Positions 28,156-37,466 of a DNA stretch of 64,000 nt are shown here, one piece after another. The notes beneath the pieces are model-generated. The model saw only the letters and a list, made by a program, of their open reading frames with translations. It ran no database searches and was not told the DNA's origin. Source of the stretch: Flagellimonas eckloniae (GTDB lineage: Bacteria; Bacteroidota; Bacteroidia; Flavobacteriales; Flavobacteriaceae); assembly GCF_001413955.1 (NCBI RefSeq), contig NZ_LCTZ01000002.1, positions 3,637,501 to 3,701,500 of the forward strand, written 5' to 3'. The position numbers were made by a program, and so were the translations under genes. The stretch's first letter is position 1, and each line of letters begins with the position of its first letter.

Positions 28156-29154
28156 ATGAAAAAAATCACCAAAGAGGTTTACCTAAAATGGTACGAAGAC
28201 ATGTTGTTCTGGAGAAAGTTCGAGGACAAACTTGCTGCAGTTTATATTCAACAAAAAGTTAGAGGTTTTCTACATCTATATAATGGTCAGGAAGCTGTTC
28301 TGGCGGGCTCATTACATGCAATGGATTTGACCAAGGATAGAATGATAACTGCATACAGGAACCATGTGCAACCAATTGGCATGGGGGTAGACCCAAAAAG
28401 GGTAATGGCCGAGCTTTTTGGAAAAGTAACGGGTACCTCCAAAGGTATGGGTGGTTCTATGCATATTTTTTCCAAAGAACACCGTTTTTATGGAGGGCAT
28501 GGAATTGTTGGAGGACAGATTCCTCTGGGAGCTGGATTGGCCTTTGCGGACAAATACTTTAAAAGAGATAATGTTACCCTATGTTATATGGGTGATGGTG
28601 CGGTTCGCCAAGGTTCTTTGCATGAAGCTTTCAACTTGGCAATGCTTTGGCAATTGCCTGTAGTCTTTATTTGTGAAAATAACGGATACGCTATGGGAAC
28701 CTCAGTAGCAAGAACGTCATATTCCACCGAAATATGGAAACTGGGACTAGGATATGAAATGCCTTGTGGCCCTGTTGATGGTATGGACCCTACCATTGTT
28801 GCCAAAGAAGTTGATAAAGCCATAGAACGGGCTCGCTCTGGAGGAGGACCTACTTTCCTAGAGATGAAGACCTATCGTTACCGTGGACATTCCATGTCAG
28901 ATGCGCAACATTATCGAACAAAAGAAGAGGTTGAAGAATATAAGAAAATAGACCCAATCACTCAGGTTAAAGATGTGATTTTTGAAAAGGGATATGCATC
29001 TGAGGATGAGATCAAGGAGGTCGATAAAAGGGTAAAAAGTTTGGTATCGGAATGTGAGAAGTTTGCTGAAGAATCAGATTTCCCCCCAGTTCAACAACTA
29101 TATGACACGGTTTACGAACAAGAAGATTATCCATTTTTACAACATAAATTATAA
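28156..29154 (+). CDS. pdhA: Pyruvate dehydrogenase E1 component subunit alpha
   Basis: 332-aa alpha subunit of the heterotetrameric E1. It binds thiamine diphosphate and decarboxylates pyruvate, linking glycolysis to acetyl-CoA. Signs: the TPP motif GDGAVRQGSLHEAFN to ENNGYAMGT near residues 150-185, the GGHGIVGGQIPLGAGLA segment, the mobile loop YRYRGHSMSDAQHYR, and the N-terminal VRGFLHLYNGQEA. Followed after 4 nt by the E2 gene. The beta subunit (E1 beta) is not next to it and must be elsewhere. Confidence 0.95.
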   Translation: MKKITKEVYLKWYEDMLFWRKFEDKLAAVYIQQKVRGFLHLYNGQEAVLAGSLHAMDLTKDRMITAYRNHVQPIGMGVDPKRVMAELFGKVTGTSKGMGGSMHIFSKEHRFYGGHGIVGGQIPLGAGLAFADKYFKRDNVTLCYMGDGAVRQGSLHEAFNLAMLWQLPVVFICENNGYAMGTSVARTSYSTEIWKLGLGYEMPCGPVDGMDPTIVAKEVDKAIERARSGGGPTFLEMKTYRYRGHSMSDAQHYRTKEEVEEYKKIDPITQVKDVIFEKGYASEDEIKEVDKRVKSLVSECEKFAEESDFPPVQQLYDTVYEQEDYPFLQHKL

Positions 29155-29158
29155 GTAG

Positions 29159-30784
29159 ATGGCAGAAGTAATCAATATGCCTAGATTGAGCGATACTATG
29201 GAGGAAGGTACCGTGGCTAAATGGCTCAAAAAAGTGGGAGACAAGGTTGAAGAAGGAGATATTTTGGCCGAGATTGAAACAGATAAGGCCACTATGGAAT
29301 TTGAGTCCTTCCATGAAGGTACATTACTTCACATAGGAATTGAAGAAGGAGATGGAGCTCCAGTAGATTCGCTTTTGGCGATTATTGGCGAAGATGGTGA
29401 AGATATTTCTGGTTTATTGAGTGGTAGTGGAGATTCTGCGACCTCAGAAGCACCTGCCACCGAAAGTACTCCGGAAGCTATTGCTACTTCTACTTCAGAA
29501 GCAACACCTACGGCTGATATTCCCGAAGGAGTGGAAGTCATTGCCATGCCCAGATTGAGCGATACCATGGAAGAAGGTACTGTGGCAACATGGCTTAAAA
29601 AAGTGGGAGATACGGTAGAAGAAGGGGATATTTTGGCCGAGATTGAAACAGATAAAGCTACCATGGAATTTGAATCCTTCTATTCAGGTACCTTGCTGCA
29701 CATCGGAATTCAAGAAGGAGAATCAGCTCCTGTAGATGAGGTTTTGGCCGTTATTGGCCCAGAAGGAACAGATGTCAATGCCGTTTTAAATGCTTCTTCA
29801 GGTTCAAGCCCGGTTGAAAGCGCTCCAAAAGCTGAGGTTCAGACAGCTGCACCAGCGGTTCAGGAAGCTCCGGTACAAGCAACTACTTCCCAAAATGGAC
29901 GTATTCTAGCTTCGCCTTTGGCAAAGAAAATTGCCAGTGACAAAGGAATTAACTTAGCAGAAGTAAGTGGGTCAGGTGATCATGGTCGAATTGTAAAGCG
30001 AGATGTCGAGAATTTCCAACCTTCACAAGTATCGGCTCCAACTGCTGAAAAAGTAGAAACTTCCGCTACCCCGATAGCTCCTATCAACTTGCCCGTTGGT
30101 GAGGAAAGTCAGGAAGAAGTGAAAAACTCTTCCATGCGAAAAGCAATCACCAAACATTTGGGCGCTTCTAAATTCAGTGCTCCACATTTCTACTTGACAA
30201 TTGAAGTGGATATGGACAACGCTAAGGCATCAAGGGTGCAGATAAATAGTCTGCCAGATACCAAAGTATCTTTTAATGATATGGTATTAAAAGCTTGTGC
30301 AATGGCATTGAAAAAGCATCCACAAGTAAATACAACATGGACAGATGAAGCTACCATATACAAACATCATATCCATATGGGTGTTGCTGTTGCGGTAGAT
30401 GAAGGTTTGGTTGTTCCTGTTATAAAATTTGCAGACCAACTAAGTTTGACGCAAATAGGTGCTTCAGTGAAGGACTTGGCAGGAAGAGCACGAAACAAGA
30501 AAGTAAAACCAGATGAAATGGAAGGTAGTACTTTTACGGTATCCAACCTTGGAATGTTTGGAATTCAAGAATTCACATCCATCATCAATAAACCAAATTC
30601 AGCTATTTTATCCGTAGGAGCAATAGTTGAAAAGCCAGTGGTTAAAAATGGCGAAATTGTTGTGGGTAATACAATGAAAGTAACCTTGGCATGTGACCAT
30701 AGAACGGTTGATGGTGCAGTAGGTGCTCAATTTTTGCAAACACTAAGGGCTTATTTAGAAAACCCGGTTACCATGTTGGCATAA
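29159..30784 (+). CDS. pdhC: Pyruvate dehydrogenase E2 (dihydrolipoamide acetyltransferase)
   Basis: 541 aa core of the pyruvate dehydrogenase complex. Two tandem lipoyl domains (about 1-80 and 125-205), each with the lipoylated Lys in EIETDKATMEF, are joined by Ala/Pro/Glu-rich linkers. A peripheral-subunit-binding domain follows near 245-285 (ASPLAKKIASDKGINLAEV, GHGRIVKRDV-like), then the acyltransferase domain to the end with active-site CDHRTVDGAVGAQFL near residue 510. Co-transcribed with pdhA. The two lipoyl domains are closely similar in DNA as well as protein, pointing to recent duplication or gene conversion. Confidence 0.96.
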   Translation: MAEVINMPRLSDTMEEGTVAKWLKKVGDKVEEGDILAEIETDKATMEFESFHEGTLLHIGIEEGDGAPVDSLLAIIGEDGEDISGLLSGSGDSATSEAPATESTPEAIATSTSEATPTADIPEGVEVIAMPRLSDTMEEGTVATWLKKVGDTVEEGDILAEIETDKATMEFESFYSGTLLHIGIQEGESAPVDEVLAVIGPEGTDVNAVLNASSGSSPVESAPKAEVQTAAPAVQEAPVQATTSQNGRILASPLAKKIASDKGINLAEVSGSGDHGRIVKRDVENFQPSQVSAPTAEKVETSATPIAPINLPVGEESQEEVKNSSMRKAITKHLGASKFSAPHFYLTIEVDMDNAKASRVQINSLPDTKVSFNDMVLKACAMALKKHPQVNTTWTDEATIYKHHIHMGVAVAVDEGLVVPVIKFADQLSLTQIGASVKDLAGRARNKKVKPDEMEGSTFTVSNLGMFGIQEFTSIINKPNSAILSVGAIVEKPVVKNGEIVVGNTMKVTLACDHRTVDGAVGAQFLQTLRAYLENPVTMLA

Positions 30785-30809
30785 TAGGATAAGAGAAGAA
30801 TACAATATG

Positions 30810-30838
30810 AAAGCATCCTTTTTAGGATGCTTTTTTTA
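30810..30838 (+). terminator. Intrinsic terminator after pdhC
   Basis: Stem AAAGCATCCT/AGGATGCTTT with a 4-nt loop and T run. Confidence 0.88.
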
Positions 30839-30864
30839 TCTTTAAAAGATTATAAAATAAAAAT

Positions 30865-31905
30865 ATGAAAAAAGTTTTATGTGTTTTTGCAATTGGGCTA
30901 TTGGCCAGCTGCGGGTCAACACAAATGCGGGAAACAACAACGGTTCCAACGCAGACAACAGTGTCAGGTCCAGAAGGTGTAAAAGGCAGCATTGCAGATG
31001 AAGCAATGGATGCGAAAGCTTCTGGTAGCTCCTTGAAAATGTTTACAAATCCGGAACGGGTGGGTGAAATCATGAATTATCTAGCTTCGGATGATTTAAA
31101 AGGAAGAGATTCTGGAAGTGAAGGTATTGAAATGGCCGCAACATATATTGAAAACTACTTTAAGTCATATGGCATTACCCCATATTTTGAATCGTATCGG
31201 GATACACTGTCCAATTACAAAAAGACGTCTTATAATGTTGTTGGGATTGTTGAAGGAAATGATCCTGTTTTGAAGAATGAATATATCGTAATTGGCGCCC
31301 ACTATGATCATATAGGGATAATTACCATTGATAAAGGAGATGCGATTGCAAACGGGGCGAACGACAATGCTTCTGGAACCACAACAGTAATGGAATTGGC
31401 AAGATACTTTGGAACAGAAAAAACGAACAAGAGAAGCTTGATATTTGCCTTGTTCAGCGCAGAAGAAAAAGGATTGTTGGGTTCAAAACATTTGGCCAAA
31501 AAGCTCAAAGCAAAGGACTTAAACCTATATGCCATGTTGAATTTTGAAATGACAGGGGTTCCATTACAAGGAAAGGACTATTTTGTTTATGTAACCGGTT
31601 ACAAAAAATCCAACTTGGCCGCAGTAAATAACGAGTATGCTAAGGAGAATTTAGTAGGATATTTACCAACAGCAAGTGAATACAATCTTTTCCAGAGATC
31701 GGACAATTATCCGTTTTACCAAGAATTTGGGGTGCCATCTCATACCTATTGTACCTTTGATTTCACCAACTTTGACCATTATCATAAAGTAGGAGATGAA
31801 AATGATATAATGGATTTTGACCATATGGCAACTTTGGTAAATAAAATGCTACCTGTGTTGGAGGGAATTTCCAATGCACCGACCCAAGAAATTAAAATTC
31901 ATTAA
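30865..31905 (+). CDS. M28 family zinc aminopeptidase lipoprotein
   Basis: 346-aa exported peptidase. A lipoprotein signal peptide ends in GLLASC (Cys near residue 16), then a Thr-rich tether to about residue 50. The catalytic domain shows the M28 metal ligands in order: IGAHYDHIG, NGANDNASGTTTVMEL, FSAEEKGLLGSK, NFEMTG, and the last His in FDHYHKVGDE. It likely trims N-terminal residues from peptides outside the inner membrane, serving nutrition. A weak CCCC/GGGG hairpin at about 31915-31937 may end its transcript just before the next gene. Confidence 0.92.
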   Translation: MKKVLCVFAIGLLASCGSTQMRETTTVPTQTTVSGPEGVKGSIADEAMDAKASGSSLKMFTNPERVGEIMNYLASDDLKGRDSGSEGIEMAATYIENYFKSYGITPYFESYRDTLSNYKKTSYNVVGIVEGNDPVLKNEYIVIGAHYDHIGIITIDKGDAIANGANDNASGTTTVMELARYFGTEKTNKRSLIFALFSAEEKGLLGSKHLAKKLKAKDLNLYAMLNFEMTGVPLQGKDYFVYVTGYKKSNLAAVNNEYAKENLVGYLPTASEYNLFQRSDNYPFYQEFGVPSHTYCTFDFTNFDHYHKVGDENDIMDFDHMATLVNKMLPVLEGISNAPTQEIKIH

Positions 31906-31943
31906 CATAAGACCACCCCAAGCTTAGTTGAGGGGGTTTCTCT

Positions 31944-32621
31944 ATGGCGAATATTATTATCACGGGAACAAGTAGAGGTATAGGGTTTGAACTCGTAAAG
32001 CTCTTTTCCCAAGAAGGACATCAGGTTTTGGCATTATCTCGTAATGAAAATCCTATAAAGGAATTGAAGTTGTCCAATGTACATTCTTTTTCTTTTGATT
32101 TGGCAAACCCAAAAGACTTTAAAAGAATCACGAATTTTCTTAAGGATTGGGATAAAGTGGATGTCCTTATCAATAATGCTGGGAGTCTATTGAACAAGCC
32201 ATTTTTGGAAACTTCCCAAGAAGAATTTGAAGCAGTTTACAAAGTAAATGTGTTTGGAGTGGCTGAAATGACCAAGACCGCACTCCCAAAAATGGACAAG
32301 GATGGACATGTGGTAACCATTAGTTCAATGGGTGGAGTACAGGGAAGTATTAAATTTCCAGGACTTTCGGCATATAGTTCCAGTAAAGGTGCCGTAATTA
32401 CCCTTACAGAGCTATGGGCGGAAGAATTTAAAGAGACAGGCCCCAGTTTTAATGTGCTGGCATTGGGAGCGGTACAGACGGAAATGTTGGCTGAGGCCTT
32501 TCCAGGTTACGAAGCACCAGTAACAGCAAAAGAAATGGCAACTTATATTAAAGATTTTTCATTAACAGGTCAAGAATTGTATAACGGAAAGTTGTTGCAA
32601 GTAAGTAATAGTACTCCATAG
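31944..32621 (+). CDS. Short-chain dehydrogenase/reductase
   Basis: 225-aa classical SDR. Cofactor motif TGTSRGIG near the N-terminus, NNAG near residue 76, catalytic Ser in ISSMGG and the YSSSK pair. Arg/Asn after strand 2 (LSRNEN) suggests NADP(H) preference. Shorter than most SDRs, with a reduced substrate lid. Substrate unknown. The downstream SprT-like gene follows after 20 nt, so the two may be co-transcribed. Confidence 0.9.
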   Translation: MANIIITGTSRGIGFELVKLFSQEGHQVLALSRNENPIKELKLSNVHSFSFDLANPKDFKRITNFLKDWDKVDVLINNAGSLLNKPFLETSQEEFEAVYKVNVFGVAEMTKTALPKMDKDGHVVTISSMGGVQGSIKFPGLSAYSSSKGAVITLTELWAEEFKETGPSFNVLALGAVQTEMLAEAFPGYEAPVTAKEMATYIKDFSLTGQELYNGKLLQVSNSTP

Positions 32622-32641
32622 AATAATCTTAATTTAGTTCT

Positions 32642-33241
32642 GTGAGCACCACGTTGCAAAAATATTTACCAGAACGTGCAGTTGAACCATGCCTTAGTTT
32701 GATAGAACATAATGGTGTGCATTTAAAAATTGTAAATCATAGGGTAACACGTCATGGCGATTACAGGAGGATGCCCAATGGCTTGCATCAAATAACTGTA
32801 AATGCGTCCCTGAATAAATATCGTTTTTTAATTACGTTGGTGCATGAGATTGCCCATTTAGTTGCTTTTGAAAAATATGGTCGTCGTATTAAACCTCATG
32901 GATTGGAATGGAAACGCACTTTTCAACATTTAATGATTCCTTTTATCAGGCCGGAGGTGTTCCCTTCCCAGTTGCTTCCCATCATTGCGAATCATTTTAA
33001 AAATCCAAAAGCAAGTAGCAGTACAGATGCTCGCCTATCCATAGCACTAAAGACTTTTGATTCCGAAGAAAGAAAGAACAGTTATGTCTATGAATTGCCA
33101 ATAGGTAGCAAGTTTCGTTTGTATAACGGGAAACTTTTCCAAAAAGGAAAAAAGCGAATAAAACGATTTGAATGTACGGAATTGGCCACTGGAAAAGTAT
33201 ATTTGTTTCAACCTAATGCTGAAGTTGAATTAATAAGTTAA
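32642..33241 (+). CDS. SprT-like zinc metallopeptidase domain protein
   Basis: 199 aa with GTG start. The motif HEIAH (residues 68-72) plus HGLEWK (His86) is the SprT/Spartan pattern of three zinc ligands. The eukaryotic relatives cleave DNA-protein crosslinks; the role of bacterial SprT-like proteins is poorly known. The C-terminal third (YELPIGSKFRLYNGKLF; FECTELATGKVYLF) is a small beta domain instead of the four-Cys zinc ribbon of E. coli SprT. Cytoplasmic, no signal peptide. Confidence 0.88.
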   Translation: MSTTLQKYLPERAVEPCLSLIEHNGVHLKIVNHRVTRHGDYRRMPNGLHQITVNASLNKYRFLITLVHEIAHLVAFEKYGRRIKPHGLEWKRTFQHLMIPFIRPEVFPSQLLPIIANHFKNPKASSSTDARLSIALKTFDSEERKNSYVYELPIGSKFRLYNGKLFQKGKKRIKRFECTELATGKVYLFQPNAEVELIS

Positions 33242-33280
33242 GAGGACGTTGTTGGTGCGGAAATAGAGTGCACCAAGTTT

Positions 33281-33294
33281 TCGATTGTGCTCGA
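33281..33294. repeat. REP-like short palindromic element (copy 1)
   Basis: TCGATTGTGCTCGA between the SprT-like gene and manC. It matches the element at 41135-41148 at 12 of 14 positions and shares its TCGA...TCGA ends. May be a remnant of a dispersed intergenic repeat. Confidence 0.45.
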
Positions 33295-33314
33295 CTAGAT
33301 AAAACATTGATAAG

Positions 33315-34394
33315 ATGAACAAAAATTATTACGCAATATTAATGGCCGGAGGTGTCGGTTCCCGATTTTGGCCTGTTAGCACTTCTTCCTATCCCAAGCA
33401 GTTTCATGATATGTTGGGAACTGGAAAAACCTTGATTCAAAAAACATTTGATAGACTCAATAAATTCATTCCAACAGAAAATATTTTGATTCTTACCAAT
33501 GAACGGTATAACGATTTGGTCTTGGAGCAATTACCCCAAGTGAGTCAAGAACAAGTGGTCTTGGAGCCGGCGATGCGAAATACAGCGCCTTGTATTTTAT
33601 ATGCCTCCTTAAAGATTCAAAAAATGAACCCCAATGCAGTCATGATTGTGGCACCAAGCGACCATTGGATTGAGGACGAAAAAGCATTTGAAAATGATGT
33701 AAAAGCCTGTTTTGATAAATGTGAAAGCGAAGACGTGTTGTGTACGTTGGGAATTCAGCCAACCTTTCCCAACACAGGTTTTGGGTATATCGAATTTGAA
33801 AAAGGAAGTGACCAAGCTCTAAAAAAGGTGTCTCAATTTAGAGAAAAACCGGATTATGAAACAGCCAAAGAATTTTTGGCGCAAGGTAATTTTCTTTGGA
33901 ATGCAGGAATTTTTATGTGGGGTGTAAACACAATTGTAAACGCGTTCAAGAACTATCAACCAGACCAGTTTGATTTGTTTCAAAATGGCGTTTCTTGCTA
34001 TAATACTGCTGATGAAGAGTCTTTTATAAAGGAAAACTATCCAAAGGCCGAAAACATTTCAATAGATTACGCTATATTGGAGCAATCCAAATCTATATAT
34101 ACTTTACCTGCTACTTTTGATTGGAACGATTTAGGGACTTGGGGCGCACTGTATGATAAGCTTGATAAGGATGAAGAGCAGAATGCTGTTGTAAATAGCA
34201 AAACGGTACTTCAAGGCGCTAAAGGAAATATGATTCGATCTCCAAAAGGAAAGATTGTAGTTGTTGATGGGTTAGAAGATTATATTATTGTGGATAAAGA
34301 GGAAGTTTTACTGATTTATCCAAAATCGAAGCAGCAAGACATTAAAAAAGTGCTAGGTCTGGTAAAGGAAAGGTTTGGTGATCAGCACGCATAA
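33315..34394 (+). CDS. manC: Mannose-1-phosphate guanylyltransferase
   Basis: 359 aa nucleotidyltransferase making GDP-mannose from mannose-1-phosphate and GTP, for surface polysaccharide and GDP-fucose routes. N-terminal AILMAGGVGSRFWPVST with the nucleotide-binding loop and YPKQFHDMLG, then MIVAPSDHWI, FREKPDYETA, FLWNAGIFMW and FDWNDLGTWG, all typical of the family. It has only the guanylyltransferase part and a short C-terminal beta-helix; no phosphomannose isomerase fusion. The DUF389 gene follows after 2 nt. Confidence 0.94.
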   Translation: MNKNYYAILMAGGVGSRFWPVSTSSYPKQFHDMLGTGKTLIQKTFDRLNKFIPTENILILTNERYNDLVLEQLPQVSQEQVVLEPAMRNTAPCILYASLKIQKMNPNAVMIVAPSDHWIEDEKAFENDVKACFDKCESEDVLCTLGIQPTFPNTGFGYIEFEKGSDQALKKVSQFREKPDYETAKEFLAQGNFLWNAGIFMWGVNTIVNAFKNYQPDQFDLFQNGVSCYNTADEESFIKENYPKAENISIDYAILEQSKSIYTLPATFDWNDLGTWGALYDKLDKDEEQNAVVNSKTVLQGAKGNMIRSPKGKIVVVDGLEDYIIVDKEEVLLIYPKSKQQDIKKVLGLVKERFGDQHA

Positions 34395-34396
34395 TT

Positions 34397-35851
34397 ATGA
34401 GTGAACATTTATTTGGAGGGGAGCAAACCCCAAATCAAGATAGTGGGGAAGACGTAAAAAAGGATTTTAAGGGGCTTTTGGGAAGTGTACGTAAGTTTCT
34501 TTCTGAACTCTTGGAGATTCGAACCAATACAGATGCCGCTGCTACAAAAGAATCCATAATAGCCGATATTCCGTTTAAAGGACATACGTCTTGGATTCTT
34601 ATTTGCTCCATTTTTATTGCCTCCATAGGTCTTAATGCCAATTCCACAGCAGTTGTTATTGGAGCCATGTTAATATCCCCTTTAATGGGTCCCATTTTGG
34701 GAATGGGTCTTTCATTGGCAATTAATGATATTGATACATTACGTAGATCGCTCAAGAATTTTACCGTAATGGTGGTTTTAAGTGTAATTACTGCCTTTTT
34801 GTTTTTCTATCTGTTTCCATTGCGAGATGAGTCTTCTGAGCTTTTGGCGCGCACGAAACCTGATATTAGAGACGTGTTGATTGCATTTTTTGGTGGACTT
34901 TCTTTGGTAATAGCTCGAGCTAAAAAGGGTACAATTGCCAGTGTTATTTTTGGAGTTGCAATTGCCACGGCACTTATGCCACCGCTTTGTACCGTAGGTT
35001 TTGGCTTGGCAATAGGAAAATTGGAGTATGCCTGGGGCGCAATGTATTTGTTCATCATCAATACCATGTTTATTGGTTTGGCGACCTTTTTGGTCATCAA
35101 GTTTTTACGATTCCCCATGGTGCGTTATGCCAACTCCCAACGAAGGAGGCTTATAGCCCGAGTCGCATCAATAACCGGGATTGCGGTAATGATTCCTGCG
35201 GGATTCACCTTTTATCAAGTTTTTCAGGAATCACTTTTTAAAAAACAGGCACAGGAATTTTTGAAAGATACTATTGAAGTATATCAATTCAATGAATCAG
35301 GTCGTTATGTGGACAATCTTACTAAAATTGAATTTGTAGATGATGGCACGTCGTTAATAGAATTGGTCTGTATGGGCGATGAATTGATTCCTGAGAATAT
35401 CATTAATACCTGGCGAGTCCAAAAAAATGAGTTTTCTAGATTGAAAGATGCAGATTTTAGGGTTTTACAAGGAGGTAGAGACGACTCCGAAGAAAAATTC
35501 AACTATGTAAGTGAACTTTACGAGAAAAACAAAGTTGAACTTTTAAACAAGGATGAGCAAATACGTTTGTTGGAAGAGGAGGTTGCCAGTTTGACCAAGA
35601 ATGCGGGAAAACAAATTCCATTTAAAAATATAAGTGACGAGGCAAAGGCCAACTATGAAAATATTGTAGGACTTGGATTCTCTTATCAAATACAAACTGA
35701 TTTTAATAAGTTGGATACCGTTCCCGTCTTTGAGGTGAAATGGAAGGAAGGAATTCAAAAAAATCAAAAAGAAGCAGACACTAAAAAAATGGTTGCTTGG
35801 TTAAAACTTCGTTTGCAAGATTCAACTTTGGTGGTTAAGAAGGTTGAGTAG
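34397..35851 (+). CDS. DUF389 family membrane protein
   Basis: 484 aa inner-membrane protein. The N-terminal half has about six membrane helices with the DUF389 signature: NANSTAVVIGAMLISPLMGPILGMGLSLA and VAIATALMPPLCTVGFGLA. After about residue 265 a soluble part follows with a mixed alpha/beta region and a coiled-coil-like stretch (LLNKDEQIRLLEEEVASL). Function of the family is not established. Probably in one operon with manC. It ends 12 nt from the convergent mlaF-like gene. Confidence 0.88.
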   Translation: MSEHLFGGEQTPNQDSGEDVKKDFKGLLGSVRKFLSELLEIRTNTDAAATKESIIADIPFKGHTSWILICSIFIASIGLNANSTAVVIGAMLISPLMGPILGMGLSLAINDIDTLRRSLKNFTVMVVLSVITAFLFFYLFPLRDESSELLARTKPDIRDVLIAFFGGLSLVIARAKKGTIASVIFGVAIATALMPPLCTVGFGLAIGKLEYAWGAMYLFIINTMFIGLATFLVIKFLRFPMVRYANSQRRRLIARVASITGIAVMIPAGFTFYQVFQESLFKKQAQEFLKDTIEVYQFNESGRYVDNLTKIEFVDDGTSLIELVCMGDELIPENIINTWRVQKNEFSRLKDADFRVLQGGRDDSEEKFNYVSELYEKNKVELLNKDEQIRLLEEEVASLTKNAGKQIPFKNISDEAKANYENIVGLGFSYQIQTDFNKLDTVPVFEVKWKEGIQKNQKEADTKKMVAWLKLRLQDSTLVVKKVE

Positions 35852-35863
35852 TCAGTCTTATTA

Positions 35864-36631
35864 TTAATTACGCTCCTCTATATACATTTGTCGTACTTTT
35901 TTAAAGAGCTCGGAGGAATAGACAAAGTCAGTAACCGCCTTGTTGTCGGTTTTAAAAATTTCTTTGTTGGTTCCTTCCCATTCCTTGTGTCCGTTCTTTA
36001 AAAAGATGATTTTTTCTCCAATTTCCATTACTGAGTTCATATCGTGCGTATTGATAATGGTGGTAATATTATATTCTTTGGTAATTTCTTGGATTAGATT
36101 GTCTATCAAGATTGCCGTCTTGGGATCTAATCCGGAATTTGGTTCATCACAAAACAAATATTTGGGATTCATTACAATGGCACGTGCAATGGCCACCCTT
36201 TTTTGCATCCCACCAGATATTTCAGAAGGAAATTTTTTATGCGCATCAATTAGATTAACACGTTCTAAAACAAAATCAACACGATCTTGCATTTCAGCTT
36301 TAGATTGATTGGTGAACATATCCAGAGGGAACATCACATTACCTTCAACAGTCATAGAATCAAATAAGGCGCTTCCTTGAAATACCATTCCCATTTCTTG
36401 TCGCAAATCCCTGCGCTCACTGGTGGATAATTCAGAATAAAACTGACCGTTATAGCAAATTTGACCTTCTTCGGGTTCAAACAATCCCAAAAGACATTTT
36501 AAAAAAACGGTTTTTCCAGATCCACTTTGGCCAATGACCAAATTGGTCTTTCCGTCTTCAAAAATGGTGCTTACACCCTTAAGTATATGGGCGTCTCCAA
36601 ATGATTTATGAATATTATCAACTTCTATCAT
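35864..36631 (-). CDS. ABC transporter ATP-binding protein, MlaF-like
   Basis: 255 aa. Walker A GQSGSGKT, Q-loop GMVFQGSALFD, signature EISGGMQKRVAIARA and Walker B YLFCDEPNSGLD, with H-loop INTHDM. SGGMQKR and the MlaE partner place it in the MlaF/Ttg2A class, which drives phospholipid transport between inner and outer membranes. An open frame reaches 36691, but ATG at 36631 (MIEVDNIHKSFG) fits the fold and overlaps the mlaE stop by one base (TAATG), so it is the likely start. Confidence 0.92.
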   Translation of the reverse strand: MIEVDNIHKSFGDAHILKGVSTIFEDGKTNLVIGQSGSGKTVFLKCLLGLFEPEEGQICYNGQFYSELSTSERRDLRQEMGMVFQGSALFDSMTVEGNVMFPLDMFTNQSKAEMQDRVDFVLERVNLIDAHKKFPSEISGGMQKRVAIARAIVMNPKYLFCDEPNSGLDPKTAILIDNLIQEITKEYNITTIINTHDMNSVMEIGEKIIFLKNGHKEWEGTNKEIFKTDNKAVTDFVYSSELFKKVRQMYIEERN

Positions 36632-37368
36632 TAACCTAACATTAGTTGTGTAAGGATGTAATTCAAAATAATGATGACCACACTTGTCCAAACAAATGAG
36701 GTTGTACTGGCCTTGCCTACTTCCAAAGCCCCACCTTTCATAAAAAAACCATGGTAGGATGGCACCGTTGCAATTACAAATGCAAATATTAACGTCTTTA
36801 TAAAAGCATAGGTCACATGAAACGATTCAAAATCCATTTGCAATCCCTTGATAAACTCCCCACTTGGTGCATAGCCACCAAAAACGGCAGCAATCCATCC
36901 ACCTAAGATACCTACATACATGGCAATGGCCACAGCAAACGGATACATTAACATGGCTATAATCTTTGGGAAAACCAAATAATTCAGTGAATTGACTCCC
37001 ATCACTTCCAAAGCGTCAATCTGTTCGGTAACCCGCATTGTACCAATACTGGATGTGATATAAGAACCCACCTTACCTGCCATAATTATGGAAGTAAAAG
37101 TTGGCGCAAATTCTAAAATAACGGATTGTCTTGCTGCAAATCCAATAAGGCTTTTTGGTAAAAAGGGGCTGGTAAGGTTTAAGGCGGTCTGTATGGTAAC
37201 AACCCCACCAATAAAAAAGGCGATAAATATAATAATGCCCAAAGAACCGAATATCAATTCATCGATTTCCTTTAAAATAAGGGACCTCATGATTGGCCAC
37301 TTGGTTGGCTTTTTAAATACCTCCCAAACCATGATGAAGTATTTTCCAATCGCTTCAAGGTAATTCAT
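36631..37368 (-). CDS. ABC transporter permease, MlaE family
   Basis: 245 aa inner-membrane permease with about five helices. Signs of the MlaE family: GVVTIQTALN, RQSVILEFAPTFTSIIMAGKVGSYITSSIGTM-type segment (split here), RVTEQIDALEVMGVN, and the C-terminal VPSYHGFFMKGGALEVGKAST. It works with the ATPase that overlaps it by one base. The MCE-domain periplasmic partner (MlaD) usual for the system is not adjacent. Confidence 0.93.
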   Translation of the reverse strand: MNYLEAIGKYFIMVWEVFKKPTKWPIMRSLILKEIDELIFGSLGIIIFIAFFIGGVVTIQTALNLTSPFLPKSLIGFAARQSVILEFAPTFTSIIMAGKVGSYITSSIGTMRVTEQIDALEVMGVNSLNYLVFPKIIAMLMYPFAVAIAMYVGILGGWIAAVFGGYAPSGEFIKGLQMDFESFHVTYAFIKTLIFAFVIATVPSYHGFFMKGGALEVGKASTTSFVWTSVVIIILNYILTQLMLG

Positions 37369-37466
37369 GCACTAAAAATAAGAATATTGAACAGTATTTA
37401 ACCTCCATTTAAAATTTAAAAGGTTTAAATGAATAGTTTTGTACTCGTTTATAAATTAGATTATTC

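Noticed and set aside
36632..36691. Extended ATPase start overlapping the permease gene by 60 nt
   Set aside because: The 20 extra residues are not part of an ABC ATPase fold, while the TAATG junction at 36631 is typical of coupled genes.
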